Source of the DNA: an uncultured Eubacteriales bacterium
Lineage (GTDB): Bacteria; Bacillota; Clostridia; Christensenellales; CAG-138
Reading direction: 5' to 3'
DNA: 64,000 nt
NCBI GenBank assembly: GCA_900549955.1
Contig: URQH01000005.1
Location: 12,389-76,388, forward strand
The position numbers and the translations under genes were made by a program. Under the pieces are notes generated by a model, which saw only the letters and a program-made list of their open reading frames with translations, had not been told where the DNA came from and searched no databases. Shown here one piece after another: positions 32,414 to 40,149 of the stretch. The stretch's first letter is position 1. Each line of letters starts with the position of its first letter.

Positions 32414-35400
32414 ATTCTCCGTCAAAAAGCCCATGACCGTGTTCGTCGCGGTCGTGCTCGTCATCATGCTCGGCGTGGTCGCCTTTACCCGCATGACGCC
32501 CGACCTGCTCCCCAACCTCGACTTTCCTTACGTCGTGATCGTGACCAGCTACCCCGGCGCCAGCCCGGAACAGGTGGAATCTGAAATCACGCGGCCGATC
32601 GAGCAGTCCGTCGCGACGCTCGACAACCTCGCCGACATACAGTCCACTTCGTCTGAGAACGTGTCCATGATCATCCTCGAGTTTTCAGAGGATGCGAACA
32701 TGGACGCCACGACGATGAACATCCGCGAAGAGCTGGACCAGCTCGGCAGCAACTGGGACGACGCGGTGAGCCAGCCGTATATCCTGAAGATCAACCCCAA
32801 TATGCTGCCGGTCAACGTTTCCGCCGTGGCGCGCGAGGGCTATTCCACCCTCGAACTGTCCGCCTTTGTCGAGGAGACGCTGCTCCCGCAACTGGAGGGC
32901 ACCGAGGGCGTGGCCTCTGTCTCCGCCAGCGGCATGGTGGCCGAGCAGATCCAGGTGGCGTTCCGGCAGGACCGCATCGACATGCTGAATGAGCGGATCC
33001 GCGCCGCCATCGACGACAGCTTTGCCGAGGCTAAGCAGGAGATCCTGGACGGCCGCACCGAGCTGGCGGACGCGGCAAAGGCGCTTTCCTCCGGCCAGAG
33101 CCGCCTGACGAGCGGGAAGAACGAACTGAACGCCTCCGCCGAAGCGGCAGAGCAGCAGTTTGCCGCCGCACGGGCGGAGCTGGAAAAGCAGCGGCTGACG
33201 ATGGCGGCCGCCGTGGCCCAGCTGCAGCTGCAGGTCGGCGAGCTCGACGCGCTGATGGCGACCGAGCCCGATGTCGAAGCGCAGCTTGCCGCGCTGCAGG
33301 CGCTGCCGGAGCCGACGCCGCAGGAGGAGGCGCTCATCGCGCAGCTCGAACAGGCGCTAACGGAAATTGCACAGGCCAAACTGACGTATCCGGCGCTGTC
33401 TGAAAAGCTGCAGGAGGCGCAGATCGGCCTGAACGCCATCGAGTCTGCGCTCGAGCAGCTCGACGAGGAGCAAACGAACGCCGAAACCGCCCTGGACGAG
33501 GCGCTTCAAAAGCTCAACGCCGGGCAGAGCCAGATCTACTCTGCACGGCAGGAGATGGACGCGGCCGAGACGCAGCTGGACGAAGCGGAGGAGCAGCTGG
33601 AGAGCGCCCGTGAGGACGCCTATGCCGCCGCCGACGCCAACGAGTTTGTGACGCTCTCCACGGTCGGTGCCCTGCTGAGCGCGCAGAACTTCGCCATGCC
33701 GGCCGGATACGCGACGGAGGAGGACGTCCGCTGGCTCGTCTATGTGGGGGACACGCTCGAGAGCGTATCGGAGCTCAGGGAGCTCGTGCTGTTCGACCTG
33801 GGCCTCGACGGACTGGAGCCGGTGCGCCTTGGCGATGTGGCGGATGTGTTCGTGCTCGACAACGCCGCCGAAACCTACGCGCGCATCAACGGCGAGGACG
33901 GCGTGCTGCTCGCGTTCTACAAGCAGTCCAACTATGCGACGGCCACGGTGTCGGAAAACCTCCTCGCCCGCTTCGCCGAACTGGAGGCGGCAAACGACGG
34001 CCTGCAGTTCACCCCGCTCATGGATCAGGGCGACTACATCCGCCTCGTGGTCAACTCCGTGCTCGAAAACCTCGCAGTCGGCGCCGTGCTGGCCATCCTG
34101 ATCCTGTTGCTGTTCCTGCGCGACCTCCGGCCGACGCTGATCGTCGCGTTTTCCATCCCGATCAGCGTCACGTTTGCCATCGTACTGATGTACTTCTCCG
34201 GCGTCACACTGAACGCCATCTCCATGTCCGGCCTCGCGGTGGGCGTCGGCATGCTGGTGGACAACTCCATCGTCGTCATTGAAAACATCTACCGTCTGCG
34301 CAGCGAGGGCGTCCCGCCCTACCGGGCGGCCATCTCCGGCGCCACGCAGGTGGGCGGCGCCATCACCGCCTCGACCCTGACCACGGTGTGCGTGTTCCTG
34401 CCCATCGTGTTTGTCGAGGGGATGACGCGGCAGCTGTTCACCGACATGGCGCTGACGATCACCTACTCGCTGCTGGCCAGCCTGATCGTCGCGCTCACGC
34501 TCGTGCCCGCCATTGGCAGCGGGCTGCTGCGGCGCATGAGCCCGCGCAGCGCCAACCGCTCGCGTCTGCAGGGTGCCTATATCCGCGCGCTGCAGGCGGT
34601 GCTCCGCCACAAGGCCGTCGTGCTGCTCGGCGCAGTCGCCCTGCTCGCGCTCTCCGCGGTGCTGGCCATTTCGCGCGGCTTTACGTTCATGCCCGCCATG
34701 GACAGCACGCAGATGAGTGTCTCCGTCACGCTCGACGAGGATGCGACGCTCGACGAGACCGCCGAGGTCTGCGACGAGATCGCCTCGCGCTTTGCAGCGC
34801 TGCCGGAGGTAGAGACCGTGGGCGCCATGCAGTCCGGCGGCATGGGCAGCATTTTGGGCCTTGGGGATGCCGGCGGCGGCACCGCCAACGCAGCCACGAT
34901 GTACATCGTCCTGTCCGGCTCCTGGCGCAGCAGCACCGAGCTCGCGCCCCTCATGCAGCAGCTGTGCGACGACCTGCCCTGCACCGTCTCCGTGTCCGGC
35001 TCGTCGATGGACCTGAGCATGCTGAGCGGCAGCGGCATCACCGTGCGCATCTATGGCGAGGACCTCGACGCGCTGCTGTCCACCTCCCGCGACATCGCCG
35101 CGCGCCTCAGCGAAGTGGAGGGCGTGGCCTCCGTCTCCAATGGCGAGGAGGAGGCGACGCCGGAGCTGCTCATCCACATCGACCGGGAAAAGGCCATGCA
35201 GGAGGGACTGACCGTCGCGCAGGTCTATCAGCAGATTGCGCTGCAGCTGACCACGGAGGCCACCGCCACGAGCGTGGACGGGCTGGATGTCGTCGTGCAG
35301 CGAACCACGGAGTCCGTGACCACGGACGACGTGCGCGACCTCGTGCTGACCGCTACGAGCACTGCCGGAGAGGAGCGGGGGGTACCCTTGTCCGACATCG

Positions 35401-36155
35401 CCACTTTCACCGAGTCGGAGACGCTGCAGTCCATCTCGCGCTCGCTGCAGCGCCGCTATGCCTCCGTGTCGGCGGAACTGGAAGACGGCTATAACGTAAC
35501 CCTGGTCACTGCGGACGCAGAGCGCGCGCTGCGCGATCTGGCGCTGCCGGACGGGGTGCGCGTCGAATTTGACGGTGAAAACGAGACGATCATGAGCGCC
35601 ATGAACGACCTGCTGCTGATGCTCATTCTCGGCGTGGTCATCGTCTATCTGATCATGGTGGCGCAATTCCAGTCCCTGCTGTCCCCATTCATCGTCATGA
35701 TGACCATTCCGCTCGCCTTCACCGGCGGGCTGCTCGCGCTGCTCATCACGGGGTTTGAAATCAGCATTGTGTCGATGATCGGCTTCGTGCTGCTCGTGGG
35801 CATCATCGTGAACAACGGCATCGTGTTGATCGACTGCATGAACCAGCTGCGTGCGGGCGGCATGGAGCGGCGCGAGGCAGTCGTCACCGCCTGCAGCACG
35901 CGGTTGCGCCCCGTGCTGATGACCGCGCTGACCACGATCCTGGGTCTCGTGCCGCTGGCCATTGGCTGGGGCATGGGCGCAAGCCTGATCCAGCCCGTTG
36001 CCATCGTCTCCATCGGCGGGTTGCTTTATGCCACGTTTATGACGCTCTTTGTCGTGCCGGCCGTGTACGACACGCTCTGCCGGCGCGCGCCGCGCCAGCT
36101 GACGAGCGAGGACCTGGCGCCCGTACAGGATCCCGCCGGCACGGCCGGGGCTTGA
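32403..36155 (+). CDS. RND-family exporter (HAE1-like) with coiled-coil insertion
   Basis: 1250 residues, longer than the usual 1000-1050 of the AcrB family. Transmembrane segment at 10-28, porter subdomain, then a coiled-coil insertion at about 203-412 (many Ala/Glu/Gln/Leu heptads), transmembrane bundle about 550-745 with GLAVGVGMLVDNSIVVIENIYRLR (the proton-relay aspartate region), second porter domain, and second bundle about 1058-1240 with VGIIVNNGIVLIDCMNQLR. The insertion would reach outward through the peptidoglycan in a cell without an outer membrane. No MFP or outer-membrane factor is nearby. Substrates are likely toxic compounds or lipids; TetR control fits a multidrug role. Confidence 0.92.
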   Translation: MLSKFSVKKPMTVFVAVVLVIMLGVVAFTRMTPDLLPNLDFPYVVIVTSYPGASPEQVESEITRPIEQSVATLDNLADIQSTSSENVSMIILEFSEDANMDATTMNIREELDQLGSNWDDAVSQPYILKINPNMLPVNVSAVAREGYSTLELSAFVEETLLPQLEGTEGVASVSASGMVAEQIQVAFRQDRIDMLNERIRAAIDDSFAEAKQEILDGRTELADAAKALSSGQSRLTSGKNELNASAEAAEQQFAAARAELEKQRLTMAAAVAQLQLQVGELDALMATEPDVEAQLAALQALPEPTPQEEALIAQLEQALTEIAQAKLTYPALSEKLQEAQIGLNAIESALEQLDEEQTNAETALDEALQKLNAGQSQIYSARQEMDAAETQLDEAEEQLESAREDAYAAADANEFVTLSTVGALLSAQNFAMPAGYATEEDVRWLVYVGDTLESVSELRELVLFDLGLDGLEPVRLGDVADVFVLDNAAETYARINGEDGVLLAFYKQSNYATATVSENLLARFAELEAANDGLQFTPLMDQGDYIRLVVNSVLENLAVGAVLAILILLLFLRDLRPTLIVAFSIPISVTFAIVLMYFSGVTLNAISMSGLAVGVGMLVDNSIVVIENIYRLRSEGVPPYRAAISGATQVGGAITASTLTTVCVFLPIVFVEGMTRQLFTDMALTITYSLLASLIVALTLVPAIGSGLLRRMSPRSANRSRLQGAYIRALQAVLRHKAVVLLGAVALLALSAVLAISRGFTFMPAMDSTQMSVSVTLDEDATLDETAEVCDEIASRFAALPEVETVGAMQSGGMGSILGLGDAGGGTANAATMYIVLSGSWRSSTELAPLMQQLCDDLPCTVSVSGSSMDLSMLSGSGITVRIYGEDLDALLSTSRDIAARLSEVEGVASVSNGEEEATPELLIHIDREKAMQEGLTVAQVYQQIALQLTTEATATSVDGLDVVVQRTTESVTTDDVRDLVLTATSTAGEERGVPLSDIATFTESETLQSISRSLQRRYASVSAELEDGYNVTLVTADAERALRDLALPDGVRVEFDGENETIMSAMNDLLLMLILGVVIVYLIMVAQFQSLLSPFIVMMTIPLAFTGGLLALLITGFEISIVSMIGFVLLVGIIVNNGIVLIDCMNQLRAGGMERREAVVTACSTRLRPVLMTALTTILGLVPLAIGWGMGASLIQPVAIVSIGGLLYATFMTLFVVPAVYDTLCRRAPRQLTSEDLAPVQDPAGTAGA

Positions 36156-36179
36156 CAAATTTGCCGCGGCCTGTATCAT
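36152..36179 (+). promoter_or_regulatory. Promoter of the CLC gene
   Basis: TTGACA (36152-36157), 16-base spacer, TATCAT (36174-36179). The -35 overlaps the RND stop codon, and the -10 lies in the palindrome GTATCATGATAC (36173-36184). Confidence 0.75.
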
Positions 36180-36214
36180 GATACGGACGCAAACCCGATG
36201 GGAGGTGGAAAGGT

Positions 36215-37519
36215 ATGCATCCAACCCGGTTTGAACACGCTCGGCAATCCGCCGGCTACGCCTTTTTGCGCTGGTGTCTCATTGCGCTGCCGGTCGGCCT
36301 GCTGGCAGGCGGTGTGGGAGCGCTGTTTGGCGTCTGCCTGAGCTGGGTGGAGCAGTGCCGCAATGCCGTCCCGTGGCTGCTGTACCTGCTGCCCGCCGGC
36401 GGCCTGCTGATCGCCTGGCTCTACCGGCGTTTTGGCAAAGAGGCCGAGCGGGGCACCAACCTGATCCTGTCCGCCGTGCGCAGCCGGGAATCGATCCCTC
36501 CCGTGACCGCGCCGTTGATCTTCCTCTCCACGTGCGTCACGCACCTGCTGGGCGGCAGCGCCGGTCGGGAGGGCGCCGCGTTGCAGCTGGGCGGCAGCTT
36601 GGCCTATCTGCTCGGTAAGCCGTTCCATTTGGACGAAACGGATCGGCACGTGCTCGTCATGAGCGGCATGAGCGCCGCCTTTTCGGCGCTGTTCGGCACG
36701 CCAGTCGCCGCCGCCGTCTTTGCGCTCGAGGTGACGACGGTGGGCACCATGCACTATGCCGCTATCGTCCCCTGTACGCTGGCCAGCCTCATCGGCGCGT
36801 TGCTGGCACGGCTGTGCGGCCTGTCGCCCACGCAGTTTGCCGTCACCATGCCCGCCGTTACGCCCCTGCTGCTCGGGCAGGCGCTGCTGCTTGCCGCCAT
36901 TGCCGCCTGCATCAGCATCCTGTTCGTATTCGTGCTGCACGGCAGCGGCAGCCTGTTCCGCCGCTTTTTCCCAAACGTCTATGTGCGCGCAATGGTCGGC
37001 GGCGCTGCGGTCATCCTGCTGACGCTGATCGCCGGCACGCGCGACTACAATGGCGCGGGCGGCACAATCATTGCTGCCGCCATCGCCGGGCAGGCACACT
37101 GGTATGACGCGCCATGCAAACTGCTGTTCACGGCCGTCACGCTGGGCAGCGGGTTCCGCGGCGGCGAGATCGTCCCCTCTTTTTTCGTGGGCGCGACAGC
37201 CGGCTGCGCACTGGGCGGACTGCTGGGCATCGATCCGGCGTGTGCGGCGGCGCTCGGGCTCCTGGCCGTATTCTGCGGCGTGACCAACTGCCCTCTCGCT
37301 TCCCTGCTGCTCGGCGTGGAGCTGTTTGGCGGCGAGGGCCTGCCGCTGTATCTGATCGTCTGCGCGGTCAGCTATATGCTCTCCGGCTACGGCGGATTGT
37401 ACATCGCGCAGCGCTTCCTGTTTTCCAAGACCCGCGACGAATGCCGCCATACGGACGAGGACGAGGCGCCCGCCGATCCGCCGGCAGCCGACAGCCCGGA
37501 CAAGCCTGAGCAGGCGTAA
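36215..37519 (+). CDS. CLC-family chloride channel or antiporter
   Basis: 434 residues with about ten hydrophobic segments. Selectivity signatures: GSAGREGAALQLGGSLAYLLG (a GREGP-like motif with Ala in place of Pro) near residue 113, and GSGFRGGEIVPSFFVGA near residue 311, followed by CGVTNCPLASLLLGVELFG. The glutamate in GREGA corresponds to the gating glutamate. The C-terminal 35 residues are hydrophilic; there is no CBS pair. Start ATG 36215 follows GGGAGGTGG. It precedes a KdpDE-like system, suggesting ion or osmotic homeostasis. Confidence 0.93.
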   Translation: MHPTRFEHARQSAGYAFLRWCLIALPVGLLAGGVGALFGVCLSWVEQCRNAVPWLLYLLPAGGLLIAWLYRRFGKEAERGTNLILSAVRSRESIPPVTAPLIFLSTCVTHLLGGSAGREGAALQLGGSLAYLLGKPFHLDETDRHVLVMSGMSAAFSALFGTPVAAAVFALEVTTVGTMHYAAIVPCTLASLIGALLARLCGLSPTQFAVTMPAVTPLLLGQALLLAAIAACISILFVFVLHGSGSLFRRFFPNVYVRAMVGGAAVILLTLIAGTRDYNGAGGTIIAAAIAGQAHWYDAPCKLLFTAVTLGSGFRGGEIVPSFFVGATAGCALGGLLGIDPACAAALGLLAVFCGVTNCPLASLLLGVELFGGEGLPLYLIVCAVSYMLSGYGGLYIAQRFLFSKTRDECRHTDEDEAPADPPAADSPDKPEQA

Positions 37520-37530
37520 CACAAGCGGAT

Positions 37531-37560
37531 TTGACCGTCCCCTTCTCCGTCTGCTATAAT
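37531..37560 (+). promoter_or_regulatory. Promoter of the KdpDE-like pair
   Basis: TTGACC (37531-37536), 18-base spacer, TATAAT (37555-37560). This places the transcript start beyond the upstream in-frame ATG at 37559 and supports the start at 37583. Confidence 0.82.
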
Positions 37561-37582
37561 GGGCCGGGGAGGGACGACCGCC

Positions 37583-38674
37583 ATGCCGCAAAACAAGACC
37601 GCGCTCCAAAGACGGTTGTTGCTGGCGCTACGAGATGCCGGTATCACCGTGCTCATCCTGCTGCTGACCACACTGCTGTGTATGTTGCTCGACGAAGTGG
37701 GCGAAGCCAGCAGCTATGCCTCGCTGCTGTACGTGCTCTCCGTGCTGGTCATTTCGCGCCTGACCAACGGCTACCTGTTCGGCATCCTGGCCTCCATCGC
37801 CGCGATGTTCGGCGTCAACTACATATTCACCTACCCCTATTTGGCGTTCAACTTTACCATCGAGGGCTATCCGCTCACTTTCCTCTGTTTTTTGATCGTT
37901 TCCATTCTGACCTCCGCCATGACGACGCGCATCAAGCAGGCAGAGCGGCTCCGCATTGAGGCCGAACGCGAGCGCATGCGCGCCAACCTGCTGCGTGCCA
38001 TTTCGCACGATTTGCGTACACCGCTCACCGCCATCGTCGGCTCTGCCAACGCCATCCTCGACAACGACTCGCTGCTTGGCGACGAGGAACGGCGCAAGCT
38101 GCTGCAAAACGTGGTGGCCGATGCGGAATGGCTGATCCGCATGGTGGAAAATCTGCTCTCCATCACACGCGTCGGCGTGCGCGACACCAAGCTGAACACC
38201 AAGCTGGAGGCGCCGGAAGAGATCGTGGGCGAGGCGGTGCGCAAGTTCAAAAAGCGCTTTCCCCAGCTTCCCATTTCGGTTTCCGTACCGAATGAAATGC
38301 TGCTCGTACCGATGGACGCCCTGCTGATCCTGCAGGTACTGAACAACCTGCTCGAAAACGCAGCGATTCACGGCGAACGGGTGTCGCACATCGAGCTGCG
38401 GGTCACCCACGCGCCGGGCGAAGCCGTCTTTACGATCGCCGACGACGGCGTGGGGATTGCCGACGCCGCGTTCCCCCACCTGTTTGACGGCTACCTGCAG
38501 GTCGCCCCGGAGCGCAAGACGGTGGACAACCAGCGCAGCATGGGCATCGGCCTGTCCGTCTGCAGGACGATCGTTCAGGCGCACGGCGGCAAGCTGACTG
38601 CGCGCAACCGGCCGGAAGGCGGCGCAGAGTTCCGCTTTTCTCTGCCGTGCGAAGAGATGCTTCCCATTTCTTAA
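37583..38674 (+). CDS. KdpD-like histidine kinase without the cytoplasmic sensor half
   Basis: 363 residues (KdpD is about 890). Contains only the DUF4118 four-helix transmembrane module (about 20-112, with NGYLFGILASIAAMFGVNYIFTYP), HisKA with H142 in AISHDLRTPLTAIVG, and HATPase with NNLLENAAIHGE and GIGLSVCRTIVQAHGGK. The N-terminal KdpD/Usp domains that bind c-di-AMP and sense K+ are absent. Start ATG 37583 has GGGAGGG at 8-9 bases; the frame's earlier ATG lies in the -10 box. No kdpFABC genes are in the window. Confidence 0.88.
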   Translation: MPQNKTALQRRLLLALRDAGITVLILLLTTLLCMLLDEVGEASSYASLLYVLSVLVISRLTNGYLFGILASIAAMFGVNYIFTYPYLAFNFTIEGYPLTFLCFLIVSILTSAMTTRIKQAERLRIEAERERMRANLLRAISHDLRTPLTAIVGSANAILDNDSLLGDEERRKLLQNVVADAEWLIRMVENLLSITRVGVRDTKLNTKLEAPEEIVGEAVRKFKKRFPQLPISVSVPNEMLLVPMDALLILQVLNNLLENAAIHGERVSHIELRVTHAPGEAVFTIADDGVGIADAAFPHLFDGYLQVAPERKTVDNQRSMGIGLSVCRTIVQAHGGKLTARNRPEGGAEFRFSLPCEEMLPIS

Positions 38675-38737
38675 CGATTTCTTTATGCGCGTCAATGGTA
38701 TCATGAAAAAAATTTCCGGCTGCACGAAAGGATCGCT

Positions 38738-39442
38738 ATGAAGGTCAAAATCCTGGTGGTGGAAGACGAGCAGAGCATCAGCGGCTTTATCAAGGCCGTA
38801 CTGACGGCCAACGGCTACGACGTGCTTCTCGCCCGCACGGGCGCGGAGGCCAACGCCATGGTCATTTCGCACTGCCCCACGCTGGTCATCCTCGACCTCG
38901 GCCTGCCCGACATGGACGGCGTCGAGCTCATCCGTTCCATCCGGCAATGGTCCAAACTCCCCATCGTGGTCGTGTCCGCGCGTATGCAGGAACAGGACAA
39001 GGTCGAAGCGCTCGACCTGGGCGCAGACGACTTCATCACCAAGCCTTTCGGCACTGACGAGCTGCTGGCCCGCATCCGCGCCGCGCTGCGCCATACTCGC
39101 ACACTCGCCTCCGATGAGAGCGTCGCGCAGACCGGCATCTTCCGCGCAGGCGAGCTGATGATCGACTTTGACCGGCACCGGCTGCTCCTCAGCGGCAAGG
39201 ACGTACATCTGACGCACAACGAATACCGCATCGTAGCGCTGCTCGGGCAAAACGCAGGCCGCGTGCTGACCTATGACCACATCATCCGGGAGCTGTGGGG
39301 GCCTTATGCCCGTTCCGACAACCAGATCCTGCGCGTGAATATGGCCAACATCCGGCGCAAAATCGAAAAAAATCCCGCAGAACCGCAATATATTTTTACA
39401 GAAGTCGGCGTCGGCTACCGCATGGTGGAAAATGAACTGTAG
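38738..39442 (+). CDS. KdpE-like response regulator
   Basis: 234 residues. Receiver with phospho-acceptor D53 in VILDLGLPDMDG and KPFG; OmpR-type winged helix with LTHNEYRIVALLGQNAGRVLTYDHIIRELWG, a KdpE-typical recognition stretch, and a terminal GVGYRMVE. AAAGGA precedes ATG 38738. It is 63 bases behind its kinase gene. Without kdp genes nearby, the target could be the CLC gene or distant potassium uptake. Confidence 0.92.
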   Translation: MKVKILVVEDEQSISGFIKAVLTANGYDVLLARTGAEANAMVISHCPTLVILDLGLPDMDGVELIRSIRQWSKLPIVVVSARMQEQDKVEALDLGADDFITKPFGTDELLARIRAALRHTRTLASDESVAQTGIFRAGELMIDFDRHRLLLSGKDVHLTHNEYRIVALLGQNAGRVLTYDHIIRELWGPYARSDNQILRVNMANIRRKIEKNPAEPQYIFTEVGVGYRMVENEL

Positions 39443-39483
39443 ACTGGCAACCGTAAAACAACCGTAAAATAGGCACGAGAACG

Positions 39484-39513
39484 GGACGCCCGGCGCGCTT
39501 GCGCCGGGCGTCC
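39484..39513. terminator. Hairpin between the convergent KdpE-like and SASP genes
   Basis: 13-bp perfect stem GGACGCCCGGCGC with a 4-base loop. No U tract on either strand; probably a bidirectional barrier. Confidence 0.55.
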
Positions 39514-39529
39514 GCTTCGTCCTGGTTCG

Positions 39530-39739
39530 TTATCGACCCATGTTGCTGCCGTTCATGTTGTTCTGCGCATAAGCGATCATGCGCTTCACCATCTCACCGC
39601 CGACAGAACCGGCCTCACGCGAGGTCAGGTCGCCGTTATAGCCCTGCTTGAGGTTGACGTTCAGAGAGTTGGCAACCTCCGTCTTGAGGCTATCCAGCTT
39701 CGTCTTGCTCTCGGGCACCAAAGCACCATTTCGTGCCAT
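39530..39739 (-). CDS. Small acid-soluble spore protein, alpha/beta type
   Basis: 69 residues. Coats spore DNA and protects it against UV; degraded by Gpr protease in germination. The conserved core KTEVANSLNVNLKQGYNGDLTSREAGSVGGEMVKRMI is complete, including the Gpr cleavage site after the glutamate in KTEVA. AAAGGAG lies upstream of ATG 39739. Tandem paralogue of 39780-39971. Confidence 0.97.
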   Translation of the reverse strand: MARNGALVPESKTKLDSLKTEVANSLNVNLKQGYNGDLTSREAGSVGGEMVKRMIAYAQNNMNGSNMGR

Positions 39740-39779
39740 AGTGACGTTCTCCTTTCATCCAAAAGTGTGTCTGATCCGG

Positions 39780-39971
39780 TTAGTGCATGTTCTTTTCCGC
39801 ATACGCGATCATGCGCTTCACCATTTCGCCGCCGATAGAACCCGCCTCACGCGAGGTCAGGTCGCCGTTGTAACCCTGCTTCAGGTTGACGTTCAGAGAG
39901 TTGGCAACTTCGGTCTTGAAGCTGTCCATCTTCGTCTTCGCCTCGGGAACAAGTGCGCCATTCCGTGCCAT
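39780..39971 (-). CDS. Small acid-soluble spore protein, alpha/beta type (paralogue)
   Basis: 63 residues, nearly identical to the 69-residue gene 40 bases downstream (shared MARNGALVPE and the same core), so a recent tandem duplication. The start is ATG 39971 with AAGGAGGTG at 6 bases; the frame is open further upstream but not conserved. Expected sigma-G promoter not clearly seen. Confidence 0.96.
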   Translation of the reverse strand: MARNGALVPEAKTKMDSFKTEVANSLNVNLKQGYNGDLTSREAGSIGGEMVKRMIAYAEKNMH

Positions 39972-40077
39972 CGAATTCACCTCCTTTTTCGGATGTGGTC
40001 TTAATTTGCGTAAAAATCGAGCAAATATGACTGGAAATTTATACAGCAATCTACAAAACATGCCGACGTCACAACAC

Positions 40078-40116
40078 GAAAAATGAAGGCCGCCGCCCAA
40101 AAGGGCAGCGGCCTTC
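40078..40116 (-). terminator. Terminator of recG
   Basis: Minus strand: stem GAAGGCCGC.GCCC/GGGC.GCGGCCTTC with one mismatch and a TTTT loop, followed by ATTTTTCG, 34 bases after the recG stop. Confidence 0.88.
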
Positions 40117-40149
40117 AAAAGAACCGCAATCGCTTTGGATACGTGCCTG

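Noticed and set aside
33357..36224. Very long minus-strand ORF (955 codons) opposite the RND gene
   Set aside because: It is His/Gln/Arg-rich antisense reading of a high-GC coding gene; no start context or domain.
39972..40077. Sigma-G promoter for the spore protein genes
   Set aside because: AT-rich stretch present, but no -35/-10 pair with correct spacing to the sigma-G consensus could be found.
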